Source: Closterium sp. Naga37s-1 (taxonomy: Eukaryota; Streptophyta; Zygnematophyceae; Desmidiales; Closteriaceae). Taken from it: DNA of 64,000 nucleotides. A program made the position numbers and the translations under genes. This document shows, in pieces, positions 10,304 through 21,964 of this stretch. The DNA lies in the NCBI GenBank assembly GCA_947471745.1, contig CANJKZ010000473.1:5001-69000 (forward strand). Reading direction: 5' to 3'. The notes beneath the pieces are model-generated. The model saw only the letters and a program-made list of their open reading frames with translations. It did no database searches and was not told where the DNA came from. Position 1 is the first letter of the stretch; each line of letters begins with the position of its first letter.

Positions 10304-12348
10304 GGAAAGGGGTGATGGAAAGCGGGAGAACGGGGCGGGGTGATGGAAAGCGGGAGAACGGGGCGGAGTGATGGAAAGCGGGAGAACGGCGCGGGGTGAT
10401 GGAAAGCGGGAGAACGGGGCGGGGTGATGGGAAGCGGGAGAATGGGGCAGGGTGATGGAAAGAGGGAGAATGGGGCGGGGTGATGGAAAGCGGGAGAACG
10501 GGGCGGGGTGATGGAAAGCGGGAGAACGGGGCGGGGTGATGGGAAGCGGGAGAACGGGGCGGGGTGAATAAAAGTGGGAGAATGGGGCGGGGTGATGGAA
10601 AAAGGGAGAATGGGGCAGGGTGATGGAAGGAGGGAGGTTAAGGCGAGGTGATGGAAAGCGGGAGAAAGGAGCGGGGTGATGGGAAGAGGGAGAATGGGGC
10701 GGGGTGATGGAACGCGGGAGAAAGGGGCGGGGTGATAGGAAGCGGGAGAATGGGGCGGGGTTATGGAAAGCGGGAGAATGGGGCGGGGTGATGGAAAGCG
10801 GGAGAATGGTGTGGGGTGATGGAAACAGGGAGAATGAGGCGGGGTGATGGAAAGCGGGAGAATGGAACGGGGTGATGGAAAGCGGGACAATGGGGCGGGG
10901 TGATGGAAAGAGGGAAAATGGGGCGGGGTGATGGAAGGAGGGAGAATGCGGCGGGGTGACGGAAAGCGGGAGAATGGGGCGGGGTTATGGAAAGCGGGAG
11001 AATGGGGCGGGGTGATGGAAAGCGGGAGAATGGTGTGGGGTGATGGAAACAGGGAGAATGGGGCGGGGTGATGGAAAGCGGGAGAATGGAACGGGGTGAT
11101 GGAAAGCGGGAGAATTGGGCGGGGTGATGGAAAGAGGGAAAATGGGGCGGGGTGATGGAAGGAGGGAGAATGCGGCGGGGTGACGGAAAGCGGGAGAATG
11201 GCTCGGGGTGATGGAAGGAGGGAGGTTGGAGCGGGGTGATGGAAAGCGGGAGAATGGGGCGGGGTGATGGAAGGAGGGAGGATGGGGCGGGGTGATGGAA
11301 AGTGGGAGAATGGGGCGGGGTGATGGAAAGCTGGAGAATGGGGCGGGGTGATGGAAAGCGGGAGAATAGGGCGGGGTGATGGGAAGCGGGAGAATGGGGC
11401 GGTGTGATGGAAAGCGGGAGAATGGGGCGGGGTGATGGAAAGCGGGAGAATGGGGTGGGGTGATGGAAAGAGGGAGAATGGGGCGGGGTGATGGAAAGAG
11501 GGAGAATGGGGCGGGGTGATGGAAAGCGGGAGAATGGGGCGGGGTGATGGAAAGCGAGAGAATGGGGCGGGGTCATGGAAAGAGGGAGAATGGGGCGGGG
11601 TGATGGAAAGCGGGAGAACGGGGCGGGGTGATGGAAAGCGGGAGAACAGGGCGAGGTGATGGAAAGCGGGAGAACGGGGTGGGGTGATGGAAAGCGGGAG
11701 AATGGGGCGGGGTGATGGAAAGCGGGAGAATGGGGCGGGATGACGGAAAGCGGGAGAATGGGGCGGGGTGATGGAAAGCGGGAGAATGGGGCGGGCTGAT
11801 GGAAAGCGGGAGAATGGAGCGGGGTGATGGAAAGCGGGAGGATGGGCCGGGGTGATGGAAAGCGGGAGGATGGGGCGGGGTGATGGAAAGCGGGAGGATG
11901 GGGCGGGGTGATGGAAAGCGGGAGGATGGGGCAGGGTGATGGAAAGGGGGAGGATGGGGGGGGGTGATGGAAAGCGGGAGAATGGGGCGGGGTGATGGAA
12001 AGCGGAAGAATGGGGCGGGGTGATGGAAAGCGGGAGAATGGGGCGGGGTGATGGAAAGCGGGAGAATGGGGCGGGGTGAAGGAAAGCGGGAGAAGGGGGC
12101 GGGGTGATGGAAAGCGGGAGAATGGGGCGAGGTGATGGAAAGCGGGACAATGGGGCGAGGTGATGGAAAGCGGGAGAATGGGGCGGGGTGATGGAAAGCG
12201 GGAGAATGTGGCGGGGTGATGGAAAGCGGGAGAATGGGGCGGGGTGATAGAAAGAGGGAGAATGGCGGGGTGATGGAAAGAGGGAGAATGGGGCGGGATG
12301 ATGGAAAGCGGGAGAATGGGGAGGGGTGATGGAAAGCGGGAGAATCGG
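10304..12348. repeat. 28-bp minisatellite, array 2 (about 73 copies)
   Basis: Same unit and orientation as array 1. Several consecutive units near 11830-11960 carry AGGATGGG in place of AGAATGGG. Together with the following spacer it is one period of a tandem duplication continued by array 3. Confidence 0.93.
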
Positions 12349-13135
12349 AGACCATGGGCCATCGGAATATGCAATACCATTTAGGTCATTCGATGATTTT
12401 TCCTAAACCCATAGGGATCCATGCACTTTCTTAGCATTTGTAGGCTGAAACTGACATCATCGCAATCGCCGAACTTTTCTGTTCGCGCAAACCAAGCTAA
12501 AATTTCTCTGGTAGGTGTATTTGACCATGGGCCATCGGAATATGCAATAACATTCAGGCCGTTTGATGATTTTCCCCACGCCCGTAGAGATCCATGCGCT
12601 CCCTTAGCATTTGTCAGCTAAAACTGCCATCATCACGATCGCCGAACTAGTCTGTTCGCACAAACCAAGCTGAAATTGATCTGGTAGGTGTATTTGACCA
12701 TGGGACATCGGAATATGCAATAACATTCAGGTCGTTCTATGATTTTCTCTACGCCTATAGGGATCCATGCGCTTCCTTAGCATTTGTCGGCTGAAATTGT
12801 CATCATCCCACTAGTTGTGGATGCGGAAAATAGTCTAATCTAGTGGACTAGCACAAAAAAAGAGGCATCTAATGCAGTGGACCAGTCAATGTGATGCGTT
12901 GGGCAGTCTGGTCAGTATGCGCACCTATAATGGGCGTACCAGGCAGAGTTCAGGCGCTCAATTTTGAGAACCACTTGGAACGAAATGGAAAATAGTCTAA
13001 TCTAAAGAAGAGGCATCCAATGCAGTGGACCAGTCAAAGTGATGCGTTGGGCAGTCTGGTCAGCATGCGCACCTATAATGGGCGTACCAGGGATAGTTCA
13101 GGCGCTCAAATTTTGAGAACCACATGGAACGAAAT
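12349..13135 (-). repeat. Spacer 2: near-identical copy of spacer 1
   Basis: This repeats 9517-10303 with the same length and only a few substitutions, at an offset of 2832 bp. It contains the same minus-orientation 173-bp and 184-bp satellite fragments. Confidence 0.9.
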
Positions 13136-15292
13136 GGAAAGGGGTGATGGAAAGCGGGAGAACGGGGCGGGGTGATGGAAAGCGGGAGAACGGGGCGGAG
13201 TGATGGAAAGCGGGAGAACGGCGCGGGGTGATGGAAAGCGGGAGAACGGGGCGGGGTGATGGGAAGCGGGAGAATGGGGCAGGGTGATGGAAAGAGGGAG
13301 AATGGGGCGGGGTGATGGAAAGCGGGAGAACGGGGCGGGGTGATGGAAAGCGGGAGAACGGGGCGGGGTGATGTAAAGCGGGAGAACGGGGCGGAGTGAT
13401 GGAAAGCGGGAGAACGGCGCGGGGTGATGGAAAGCGGGAGAACGGGGCGGGGTGATGGGAAGCGGGAGAATGGGGCAGGGTGATGGAAAGAGGGAGAATG
13501 GGGCGGGGTGATGGAAAGTGGGAGAACGGGGCGGGGTGATGGAAAGCGGGAGAACGGGGCGGGGTGATGGGAAGCGGGAGAACGGGGCGGGGTGAATAAA
13601 AGTGGGAGAATGGGGCGGGGTGATGGAAAAAGGGAGAATGGGGCAGGGTGATGGAAGGAGGGAGGTTAAGGCGGGGTGATGGATAGCGGGAGAAAGGAGC
13701 GGGGTGATGGGAAGAGGGAGAATGGGGCGGGGTGATGGAACGCGGGAGAATGGGGCGGGGTGATAGGAAGCGGGAGAATGGGGCGGGGTTATGGAAAGCG
13801 GGAGAATGGGGCGGGGTGATGGAAAGCGGGAGAATGGTGTGGGGTGATGGAAACAGGGAGAATGAGGCGGGGTGATGGAAAGCGGGAGAATGGAACGGGG
13901 TGATGGAAAGCGGGAGAATGGGGCGGGGTGATGGAAAGAGGGAAAATGGGGCGGGGTGATGGAAGGAGGGAGAATGCGGCAGGGTGACGGAAAGCGGGAG
14001 AATGGGGCGGAGTTATGGAAAGCGGGAGAATAGGGCGGGGTGATGGAAAGCGGGAGAATGGTGTGGGGTGATGGAAACAGGGAGAATGGGGCGGGGCGAT
14101 GGAAAGCGGGAGAATGGAACGGGGTGATGGAAAGCGGGAGAATGGGGCGGGGTGATGGAAAGAGGGAAAATGGGGCGGGGTGATGGAAGGAGGGAGAATG
14201 CGGCGGGGTGACGGAAAGCGGGAGAATGGGGCGGGGTGATGGAAGGAGGGAGGTTGGAGCGGGGTGATGGAAAGCGGGAGAATGGGGCGGGGTGATGGAA
14301 GGAGGGAGGATGGGGCGGGTTGATGGAAAGCTGGAGAATGGGGCGGGGTGATGGAAAGCGGGAGAATAGGGCGGGGTGATGGGAAGCGGGAGAATGGGGC
14401 GGTGTGATGGAAAGCGGGAGAATGGGGCGGGGTGATGGAAAGCGGGAGAATGGGGTGGGGTGATGGAAAGAGGGAGAATGGGGCGGGGTGATGGAAAGAG
14501 GGAGAATGGGGCGGGGTGATGGAAAGCGGGAGAATGGGGCGGGGTGATGGAAAGCGAGAGAATGAGGCGGGGTCATGGAAAGAGGGAGAATGGGGCGGGG
14601 TGATGGAAAGCGGGAGAACGGGGCGGGGTGATGGAAAGCGGGAGAACGGGGCGAGGTGATGGAAAGCGGGAGAACGGGGTGGGGTGATGGAAAGCGGGAG
14701 AATGGGGCGGGGTGATGGAAAGCAGGAGAATGGGGCGGGATGACAGAAAGCGGGAGAATGGGGCGGGGTGATGGAAAGCGGGAGAATGGGGCGGGCTGAT
14801 GGAAAGCGGGAGAATGGAGCGGGGTGATGGAAAGCGGGAGGATGGGCCGGGGTGATGGAAAGCGGGAGGATGGGGCGGGGTGATGGAAAGCGGGAGGATA
14901 GGGCGGGGTGATGGAAAGCGGGAGGATGGGGTGGGGTGATGGAAAGCGGGAGAATGGGGCGGGGTGATGGAAAGCGGGAGAATGGGGCGGGGTGATGGAA
15001 AGCGGGAGAATGGGGCGGGGTGATGGAAAGCGGGAAAATGGGGCGGGGTGAAGGAAAGCGGGAGAATGGGGCGAGGTGATGGAAAGCGGGAGAATGGGGC
15101 GAGGTGATGGAAAGCAGGAGAATGGGGCGGGGTGATGGAAAGCGGGAGAATGTGGCGGGGTGATGGAAAGCGGGAGAATGGGGCGGGGTGATAGAAAGAG
15201 GGAGAATGGCGGGGTGATGGAAAGAGGGAGAATGGGGCGGGGTGATGGAAAGCGGGAGAATGGGGAGGGGTGATGGAAAGCGGGAGAATCGG
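13136..15292. repeat. 28-bp minisatellite, array 3 (about 77 copies)
   Basis: A copy of array 2, including the GTTAAGG, AATGGAACGG and GGAGGATGGG variants in the same order, but 112 bp longer. Four extra 28-bp units near 13360-13480 repeat the preceding units. Confidence 0.93.
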
Positions 15293-16408
15293 AGACCATG
15301 GGCCATCGGAATATGCAATACCATTTAGGTCATTCGATGATTTTTCCTAAACCCATAGGGATCCATGCACTTTCTTAGCATTTGTAGGCTGAAACTGACA
15401 TCATCGCAATCGCCGAACTTTTCTGTTTGCGCAAACCAAGCTAAAATTTCTCTGGTAGGTGTATTTGACCATGGGCCATCGGAATATGCAATAACATTCA
15501 GGTTGTTTGATGATTTTCCCCACGCCCATAGGGATCCATGCGCTCCCTTTGCATTTGTCAGCTTAAACTGTCATCATCGCGATCGCCGAACTATTCTGTT
15601 CGCATGAGCGCCTGAACTCTGCCTGGTACACCCATTATAGGTGCGCATACTGACCAGACTGCCCAACGCATCACATCGACTGGTCCACTGCATTAGATGC
15701 CTCTTCTTTTGTGCTAGTCCACTAGATTAGACTATTTTCCGCATCCACAACAAGTGTTTCCATTTCGTTCCATGTGGCTCTCAAAATTTGAGCGCCTGAA
15801 CTATGCCTGGTACGCCCATAATAAGTGCGCATACTGACCAGACTGCCCAACGCATCACATCGACTGGTCCACTGCATTCGATGCCTCTTCTTTTGTGCTA
15901 GTCCACTAGATTAGACTATTTTCCGCATCCACAACAAGTGTTTCCATTTCGTTCCATGTGGTTCTCAAAATTTGAGCGCCTGAACTATGCGTGGTACGCC
16001 CATTATAGGTGCGCATGCTGACCAGACTACCCAACGCATCACTTTGACTGATCCACTACATTGGATGCCTCTTCTTTTGCGCTAGTCCACTAGATTATAC
16101 CATTTTTCACATCCACAACAATTATTTCCGTTTCGTTCCATGTGGTTCTAAAAAATTGAGCGCCTGAACTATGCATGGTACACCCATAATAGGTGCGCAT
16201 ACTGGCCAGACCGCCCAACGCATCACTTTGACTGGTCCACTGCATTGGATGTCTCTTATTTTGCACTAGTCCACTAGATAAAACTATTTGGCTAGGAAGC
16301 GCATGGATCCCTATAGGCGTAGAGAAAATCATAGAACGACCTGAATGTTATTGCATATTCCGATGTCCCATGGTCAAATACACCTACCACAGCAATTTCA
16401 GCTTGGTT
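15293..16408. repeat. Spacer 3: 173-bp (minus), 184-bp (plus, about 3.7 copies), 173-bp (plus)
   Basis: 15293-15605 is minus-orientation 173-bp satellite copied from spacers 1 and 2. At 15606 it switches to plus-orientation 184-bp satellite, with GAGCGCCTGAAC landmarks at 15606, 15790, 15974 and 16158 (exactly 184 bp apart). At about 16286 it switches to a plus-orientation 173-bp fragment ending in GCTTGGTTTG at array 4. The two 173-bp pieces form an inverted repeat around the 184-bp core. Confidence 0.85.
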
Positions 16409-17147
16409 TGGGGCGGGGTGATGGAAAGCGGGAGAATCGGGTGGGGTGATGGAAAGCGGGAGAATGGGGCGGGGTTTGGGAAAGCGGGAGAATGGGGCGG
16501 GGTGATGGAAAGCGGGAGAATGGGGCGGGGTGATGGAAAGCGGGGGAATGGGGCAGGGTGATGGAAAGTGGGAGAATGGGGCGGGGTGATGGAAAGCGGG
16601 AGAATGGGGCGGGGTGATGGAAAGCGGGAGAATGGGGCGGGGTGCTGGAATGCGGGAGATTGGAGCGGGGTGATGGAAAGTGGGAGAATGGGGCGGGGTG
16701 TTGGAAAGCGGGAGAATGGGGCGGGTGATGGAAAGCGGGAGAATGGGGCGGGGTGATGGAAGGAGGGAGAATGGGGCGGGGTGATAGAAAGCGGGAGAAT
16801 GGGGCGGGGTGATGGAAAGCGGGAGAATGGGGCGGGGTGATGGAAAGCGGGAGAATCGGGTGGGGTGATGGAAAGCGGGAGAATGGGGCGGGGTGCTGGA
16901 AAGCGGGAGAATGGGGCGGGATGATGGAAAGTTTGAGAATGGGGCGGGGTGATGGAAAGCGGGAGAATGGGGCGGGGTGATGGAAAGCGGGAGAATGGGG
17001 CAGGGTTATGGAAAGAGGGAGAATGGGGCGGGGTGATGGAAAGGGGGAGAATGGGGCGGGGTGAGGGAAAGAGGGAGAATGGGGCGGGGTGATGGAAAGT
17101 GGGAGAATGGGGCTGGGTCATGGAAAGAGGGAGAATGGGGCGGGGTG
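16409..17147. repeat. 28-bp minisatellite, array 4 (about 26 copies)
   Basis: Same 28-bp unit and orientation as the other arrays, with scattered variants (AATCGGGTGGGG, GTGCTGG). It ends where the sequence passes into a unique coiled-coil-coding stretch. Confidence 0.93.
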
Positions 17148-17338
17148 GAGGAGCGGCTGTTAACGGTGGAGCAGACCCTAGTTGAGAGAGTGGAGGCTGT
17201 TATGGGGCAGATGATAGAGTCGAAGAAGGGATTGAAGGAGGCTGAGCAAGGATGAGTAGCGGATATGAGGGAGATGAGAGGGCAGGTTAAGGAGAGGGAG
17301 AGGGAGTTGGCAGCAGTGAAAAGGAGATCCATGTAATT
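17143..17338 (+). pseudogene. Relic of a coiled-coil coding sequence
   Basis: One frame reads EERLLTVEQTLVERVEAVMG then QMIESKKGLKEAEQG, meets a TGA at about 17253, and continues in the same frame with VADMREMRGQVKERERELAA and VKRRSM before TAA. The charged heptad-like pattern suggests a coiled coil, possibly from a Gag or structural protein. No family is recognised and no start, LTR or splice site supports it, so it is called a fragment. Confidence 0.4.
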
Positions 17339-18260
17339 TGGCAGATATTGACATTCCAATCGTACATGGTACCTGCACTACAGACGCGCATAGCGACCAA
17401 ACTGACCAGCGCATTCCTCATGTTTGTAGAGATCCAGTTACTGCCATATTCTTGCCAGTCCACTAGATTATGCCTTCTACTTCAACAACACTAGGTTATA
17501 ACCTTTCCGATCCACATGATTTGGGAGATTTCAGAGTTCCAGTTCTACCTTGTAACAACACGCAAGCGTGCATACTGACTTTACCAGCCGACACATTATT
17601 CTCTCCGTACAAATACAATGATTACCATATGTATTCCTATTTCATTTTAATGATACCATTTCCCACCCCCCTACCATGTTATAACCTATCGGATCTATGT
17701 AATTTGGCAGAAAAAGACATTTCAGTCGTACATGGTACCTGCACTACAGGCGCGCATACCGACCAAACTGACCAACGCATTACTTATGTTTGTAGAGATG
17801 CAGTTAGTGCCATATTCTTGCCGGTCCACTAGATTGGGCCTTCTACTCCAACAACACTAGGTTGTAACCTTTCCAATCCACATAGTTTGGGAGATTTCAG
17901 GGTTCCAGCTCCGCCTTGTACCTACACACAAGCGTGGATACTGACCTTACCGGCCGACTCATTATTCTTTCTGTACAAATACAGAAAATACAGTATGTAT
18001 TCCCATTTCCTTTAAAAATAATATCATTCCCCACCCCCCTACCATGTTTTAACCTAACGGATCTATGTAATTTGGCAGATAGAGACATTTCAGTCATAAA
18101 TGGTACCTGCACTACAAGCGTGCATACTTACCAAACTGACCAGCGCATTACGTATATTTGTACAGATGCGGTTAGAACCATATTCTTGCAAGTCCACTAG
18201 ATTAGGCCTTCTACTTCAACAACACTTGGTTATAACCTTTCGAATCCACATAATTTGGGA
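17333..18260. repeat. ~366-bp tandem repeat (about 2.5 copies), diverged dimer of the 184-bp satellite
   Basis: The landmark CACTAGATT recurs at 17461, 17827 and 18195, giving periods of 366 and 368. Within each unit, GCGCAT..CGACCAAACTGACC and GCATACTGACTTTACC halves about 180 bp apart resemble the GCGCATACTGACCAGACTGCC segment of the 184-bp satellite, so the unit is probably a two-monomer higher-order repeat. No gene is seen here. Confidence 0.7.
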
Positions 18261-20706
18261 CTTGTGAGTCGACTCAAAGCGCACCTCCATCTCTGTATTG
18301 TATTGAGCCCCACGCACCTCTCCATCTCAGTGCCCTTGTCGCTCTGCCTCACGTGACTTGTGAGTCGACTCAAAGCGCACCTCCATCTCTGTGCTGTATT
18401 GAGCCCCACGCACCTCTCCATCTCAGTGCCCTTGTCGCTCTGCCTCACGTGACTTGTGAGTCGACTCAAAGCGCACCTCCATCTCTGTGTTGTATTGAGC
18501 CCCACGCACCTCTCCATCTCAGTGCCCTTGTCGCTCTGCCTCACGTGACTTGTGAGTCGACTCAAAGCGCACCTCCATCTCTGTGTGGTATTGAGCCCCA
18601 CGCACCTCTCCATCTCAGTGCCCTTGTCGCTCTGCCTCACGTGACTTGTGAGTCGACTCAAAGCGCACCTCCATCTCTGTGTGGTATTGAGCCCCACGCA
18701 CCTCTCCATCTCAGTGCCCTTGTCGCTCTGCCTCACGTGACTTGTGAGTCGACTCAAAACGCACCTCCATCTCTGTGTGGTATTGAGCCCCACGCACCTC
18801 TCCATCTCATTGCCCTTGTCGCTGCCTCACGTGACTTGTGAGTCGACTCAAAGCGCACCTCCATCTCTGTGTCGTAGTGAGCCCCACGCACCTCTCCATC
18901 TCAGTGCCCTTGTCGCTCTGCCTCACGTGACTTGTGAGTCGACTCAAAGCGCACCTCCATCTCTGTGTCGTAGTGAGCCCCACGCACCTCTCCATCTCAG
19001 TGCCCTTGTCGCTCTGCCTCACGTGACTTGTGAGTCGACTCAAAGCGCACCTCCATCTCTGTGTCGTAGTGAGCCCCACGCACCTCTCCATCTCAGTGCC
19101 CTTGTCGCTCTGCCTCACGTGACTTGTGAGTCGACTCAAAGCGCACCTCCATCTCTGTGTCGTAGTGAGCCCCACGCACCTCTCCATCTCAGTGCCCTTG
19201 TCGCTCTGCCTCACGTGACTTGTGAGTCGACTCAAAGCGCACCTCCATCTCTGTGTCGTAGTGAGCCCCACGCACCTCTCCATCTCAGTGCCCTTGTCGC
19301 TCTGCCTCACGTGACTTGTGAGTCGACTCAAAGCGCACCTCCATCTCTGTGTCGTAGTGAGCCCCACGCACCTCTCCATCTCAGTGCCCTTGTCGCTCTG
19401 CCTCCCGTGACTTGTGAGTCGACTCAAAGCGCACCTCCATCTCTGTGTCGTAGTGAGCCCCACGCACCTCTCCATCTCAGTGCCCTTGTCGCTCTGCCTC
19501 CCGTGACTTGTGAGTCGACTCAAAGCGCACCTCCATCTCTGTGCGGTATTGAGCCCCACGCACCTCTCCATCTCAGTGCCCTTGTCGCTCTGCCTCACGT
19601 GACTTGTGAGTCGACTCAAAGCGCACCTCCATCTCTGTGCTGTATTGAGCCCCACGCACCTCTCCATCTCAGTGCCCTTGTCGCTCTGCCTCACGTGACT
19701 TGTGAGTCGACTCAAAGCGCACCTCCATCTCTGTGCTGTATTGAGCCCCACGCACCTCTCCATTTCAGTGCCCTTGTCGCTCTGCCTCACGTGACTTGTG
19801 AGTCGACTCAAAGCGCACCTCCATCCCTGTGTTGTATTGAGCCCCACGCACCTCTCCATTTCAGTGCCCTTGTCGCTCTGCCTCACGTGACTTGTGAGTC
19901 GACTCAAAGCGCACCTCCATCCCTGTGTTGTATTGAGCCCCACGCACCTCTCCATATCAGTGCCCTTGTCGCTCTGCCTCACGTGACTTGTTAGTCGACT
20001 CAAAGCGCACCTCCATCTCTGTGTTGTATTGAGCCCCACGCACCTCTCCATCTCAGTGCCCTTGTCGCTCTGCCTCACGTGACTTGTTAGTCGACTCAAA
20101 GCGCACCTCCATCTCCGTGTTGTATTGAGCCCCACGCACCTCTCCATCTCAGTGCCCTTGTCGCTCTGCCTCACGTGACTTGTGAGACGATTGAAAGCGC
20201 ACCTCCATCTCCGTGTTGTATTGAGCCCCACGCACCTCTCCATCTCATTGCCCTTGTCGCTCTGCCTCACGTGACTTGTGAGTCGACTCAAAACGCACCT
20301 CCATCTCTGTGTCGTAGTGAGCCTCACGCACCTCTCCATCTCAGTGCCCTTGTCGCTCTGCCTCGCGTGACTTGTGAGTCGACTCAAAACGCACCTCCAT
20401 CTCTGTGTCGTAGTGAGCCCCACGCACCTCTCCATCTCAGTGCCCTTGTCGCTCTGCCTCACTTGACAAGTGAGTAGTGAGTCGACTCAAAACGCACCTC
20501 CATCTCTGTGTCGTAGTGAGCCCCACGCACCTCTCCATCTCAGTGCCCTTGTCGCTCTGCCTCACTTGACAAGTGAGTCGACTCAAAACGCACCTCCATC
20601 TCTGTGTCGTAGTGAGCCCCACGCACCTCTCCATCTCAGTGCCCTTGTCGCTCTGCCTCACGTTACTTGTGAGTCGACTCAAAACGCACCTCCATCTCTG
20701 TGTCGT
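18261..20706. repeat. 96-bp tandem repeat with two palindromes per unit (about 25 copies)
   Basis: The unit begins CTTGTGAGTCGACTCAAAGC and ends CTCTGCCTCACGTGA; its start recurs at 18261 and 18357 and then regularly. Each unit holds the 12-bp palindrome TGAGTCGACTCA and the 8-bp palindrome TCACGTGA (G-box core CACGTG). Subtypes differ in TGTGTCGTAGTGAG versus TGTGTTGTATTGAG and are grouped along the array. 96 is divisible by 3, so long frames stay open on both strands without being genes. Confidence 0.93.
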
Positions 20707-21187
20707 TGTTTCCATTTCGTTCCATGTGGTTCTCAAAATTTGAGCGCCTGAACTTTGCGTGGTACGCCCATTATAGGTGCGCATACTAACCAGACTACCC
20801 AACGCATCACTTTGACTGATCCACTGCATTGGATGCCTCTTCTTTTGTGCTAGTCCACTAGATTAGACTCTTTTCCATGTCCAAAACAAGTGTTTCCACT
20901 TAGTTCCATGTGGCTCCCAAAATTTGAGCTCCTGAACTATGCGTGGTACGCCCATTTTAGGTGCGCATACTAACCATACCCAGCGCATCATTTTGACTGG
21001 TCCACTGCATTGGACGCCTCTTCTTTTGTGCTAGTCGACAAGATTATACTATTTTCCACATCCATAACAAGTGTTTCCATTTCGTTCCATGTGGTTCTCA
21101 AAATTTGAGCGCCTGAAATATGCGTGGTATGCCCATTATAGGTGCGCATACTGACCAGACTGCCCAACGCACTACTTTGACTGGTCC
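20707..21187 (+). repeat. 184-bp satellite, plus orientation (about 2.6 copies)
   Basis: It starts within GTTTCCATTTCGTTCCATGT and repeats TTTGAGCGCCTGAAC, GCGCATACT.ACCAGACT and GTCCACTAGATTA, matching spacer 3. It joins the 96-bp array at TCTGTGTCGTTGTTTCC and ends at GACTGGTCCAGG before the 16-bp array. Confidence 0.85.
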
Positions 21188-21964
21188 AGGCATGAGAGGG
21201 GGAAGGCAGGAGAGGGGGAAGGCATGAGAGGGGGAAGGCATGAGAGGGGGAAGGCATGAGAGGGCATGAGAGGGGGAGGGCATGAGAGGGGGAGGGCATG
21301 AGAGGGGGAGGGCATGAGAGGGGGAGGGCATGAGAGGGGGAGGGCATGAGAGGGGGAGGGCATGAGAGGGGGAGGGCATGAGAGGGGTAGGGCATGAGAG
21401 GGGGAGGGCATGAGAGGGGGAGGGCATGAGAGGGGGAGGGCATGAGAGGGGGAGGGCATGAGAGGGGGAGGGCATGAGAGGGGGAGGGCATGAGAGGGGG
21501 AGGGCATGAGAGGGGGAGGGCATGAGAAGGGGAGGGCATGAGAGGGGGAGGGCATGAGAGGGGGAGGGCATGAGAGGGGGAGGGCATGAGAGGGGGAGGG
21601 CATGAGAGGGGGAGGGCATGAGAGGGGGAGGGCATGAGAGGGGGAGGGCATGAGAGGGGGAGGGCATGAGAGGGGGAGGGCATGAGAGGGGGAGGGCATG
21701 AGAGGGGGAGGGCATGAAAGGGGGAGGGCATGAGAGGGGGAGGGCATGAGAGGGGGAGGGCATGAGAGGGGGAGGACATGAGAGGGGGAGGGCATTAGAG
21801 GGGGAGGGCATGAGAGGGGGAGGGCATGAGAGGGGGAGGGCATGAGAGGGGGAAGGCATGAGAGGGGGAAGGCATGAGAGGGGGAAGGCATGAGAGGGGG
21901 AAGGCATGAGAGTGGGAAGGCATGAGAGGGGGAAGGCATGAGAGGGGGAAGGCATGAGAGGGGC
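21188..21964. repeat. 16-bp purine-rich minisatellite GGCATGAGAGGGGGAG (about 48 copies)
   Basis: Perfect or near-perfect tandem units. The two ends carry GGGGAAGGCATGAG while the middle carries GGGGAGGGCATGAG, so the array is segmented into AAGG-type flanks and an AGGG-type core. A short unit at about 21259 breaks register. Long Met/Pro/Ser/His frames on the minus strand are repeat artefacts. Confidence 0.95.

Noticed and set aside
2991..17147. CRISPR array
   Set aside because: Units are contiguous 28-bp copies with no spacers between them, and the context is eukaryotic without cas genes.
18230..20829. Long open frames on both strands of the 96-bp array (up to 551 residues)
   Set aside because: Both strands are open at once because the period is a multiple of three and the unit lacks stops. 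There is no start context, domain or non-repetitive sequence.
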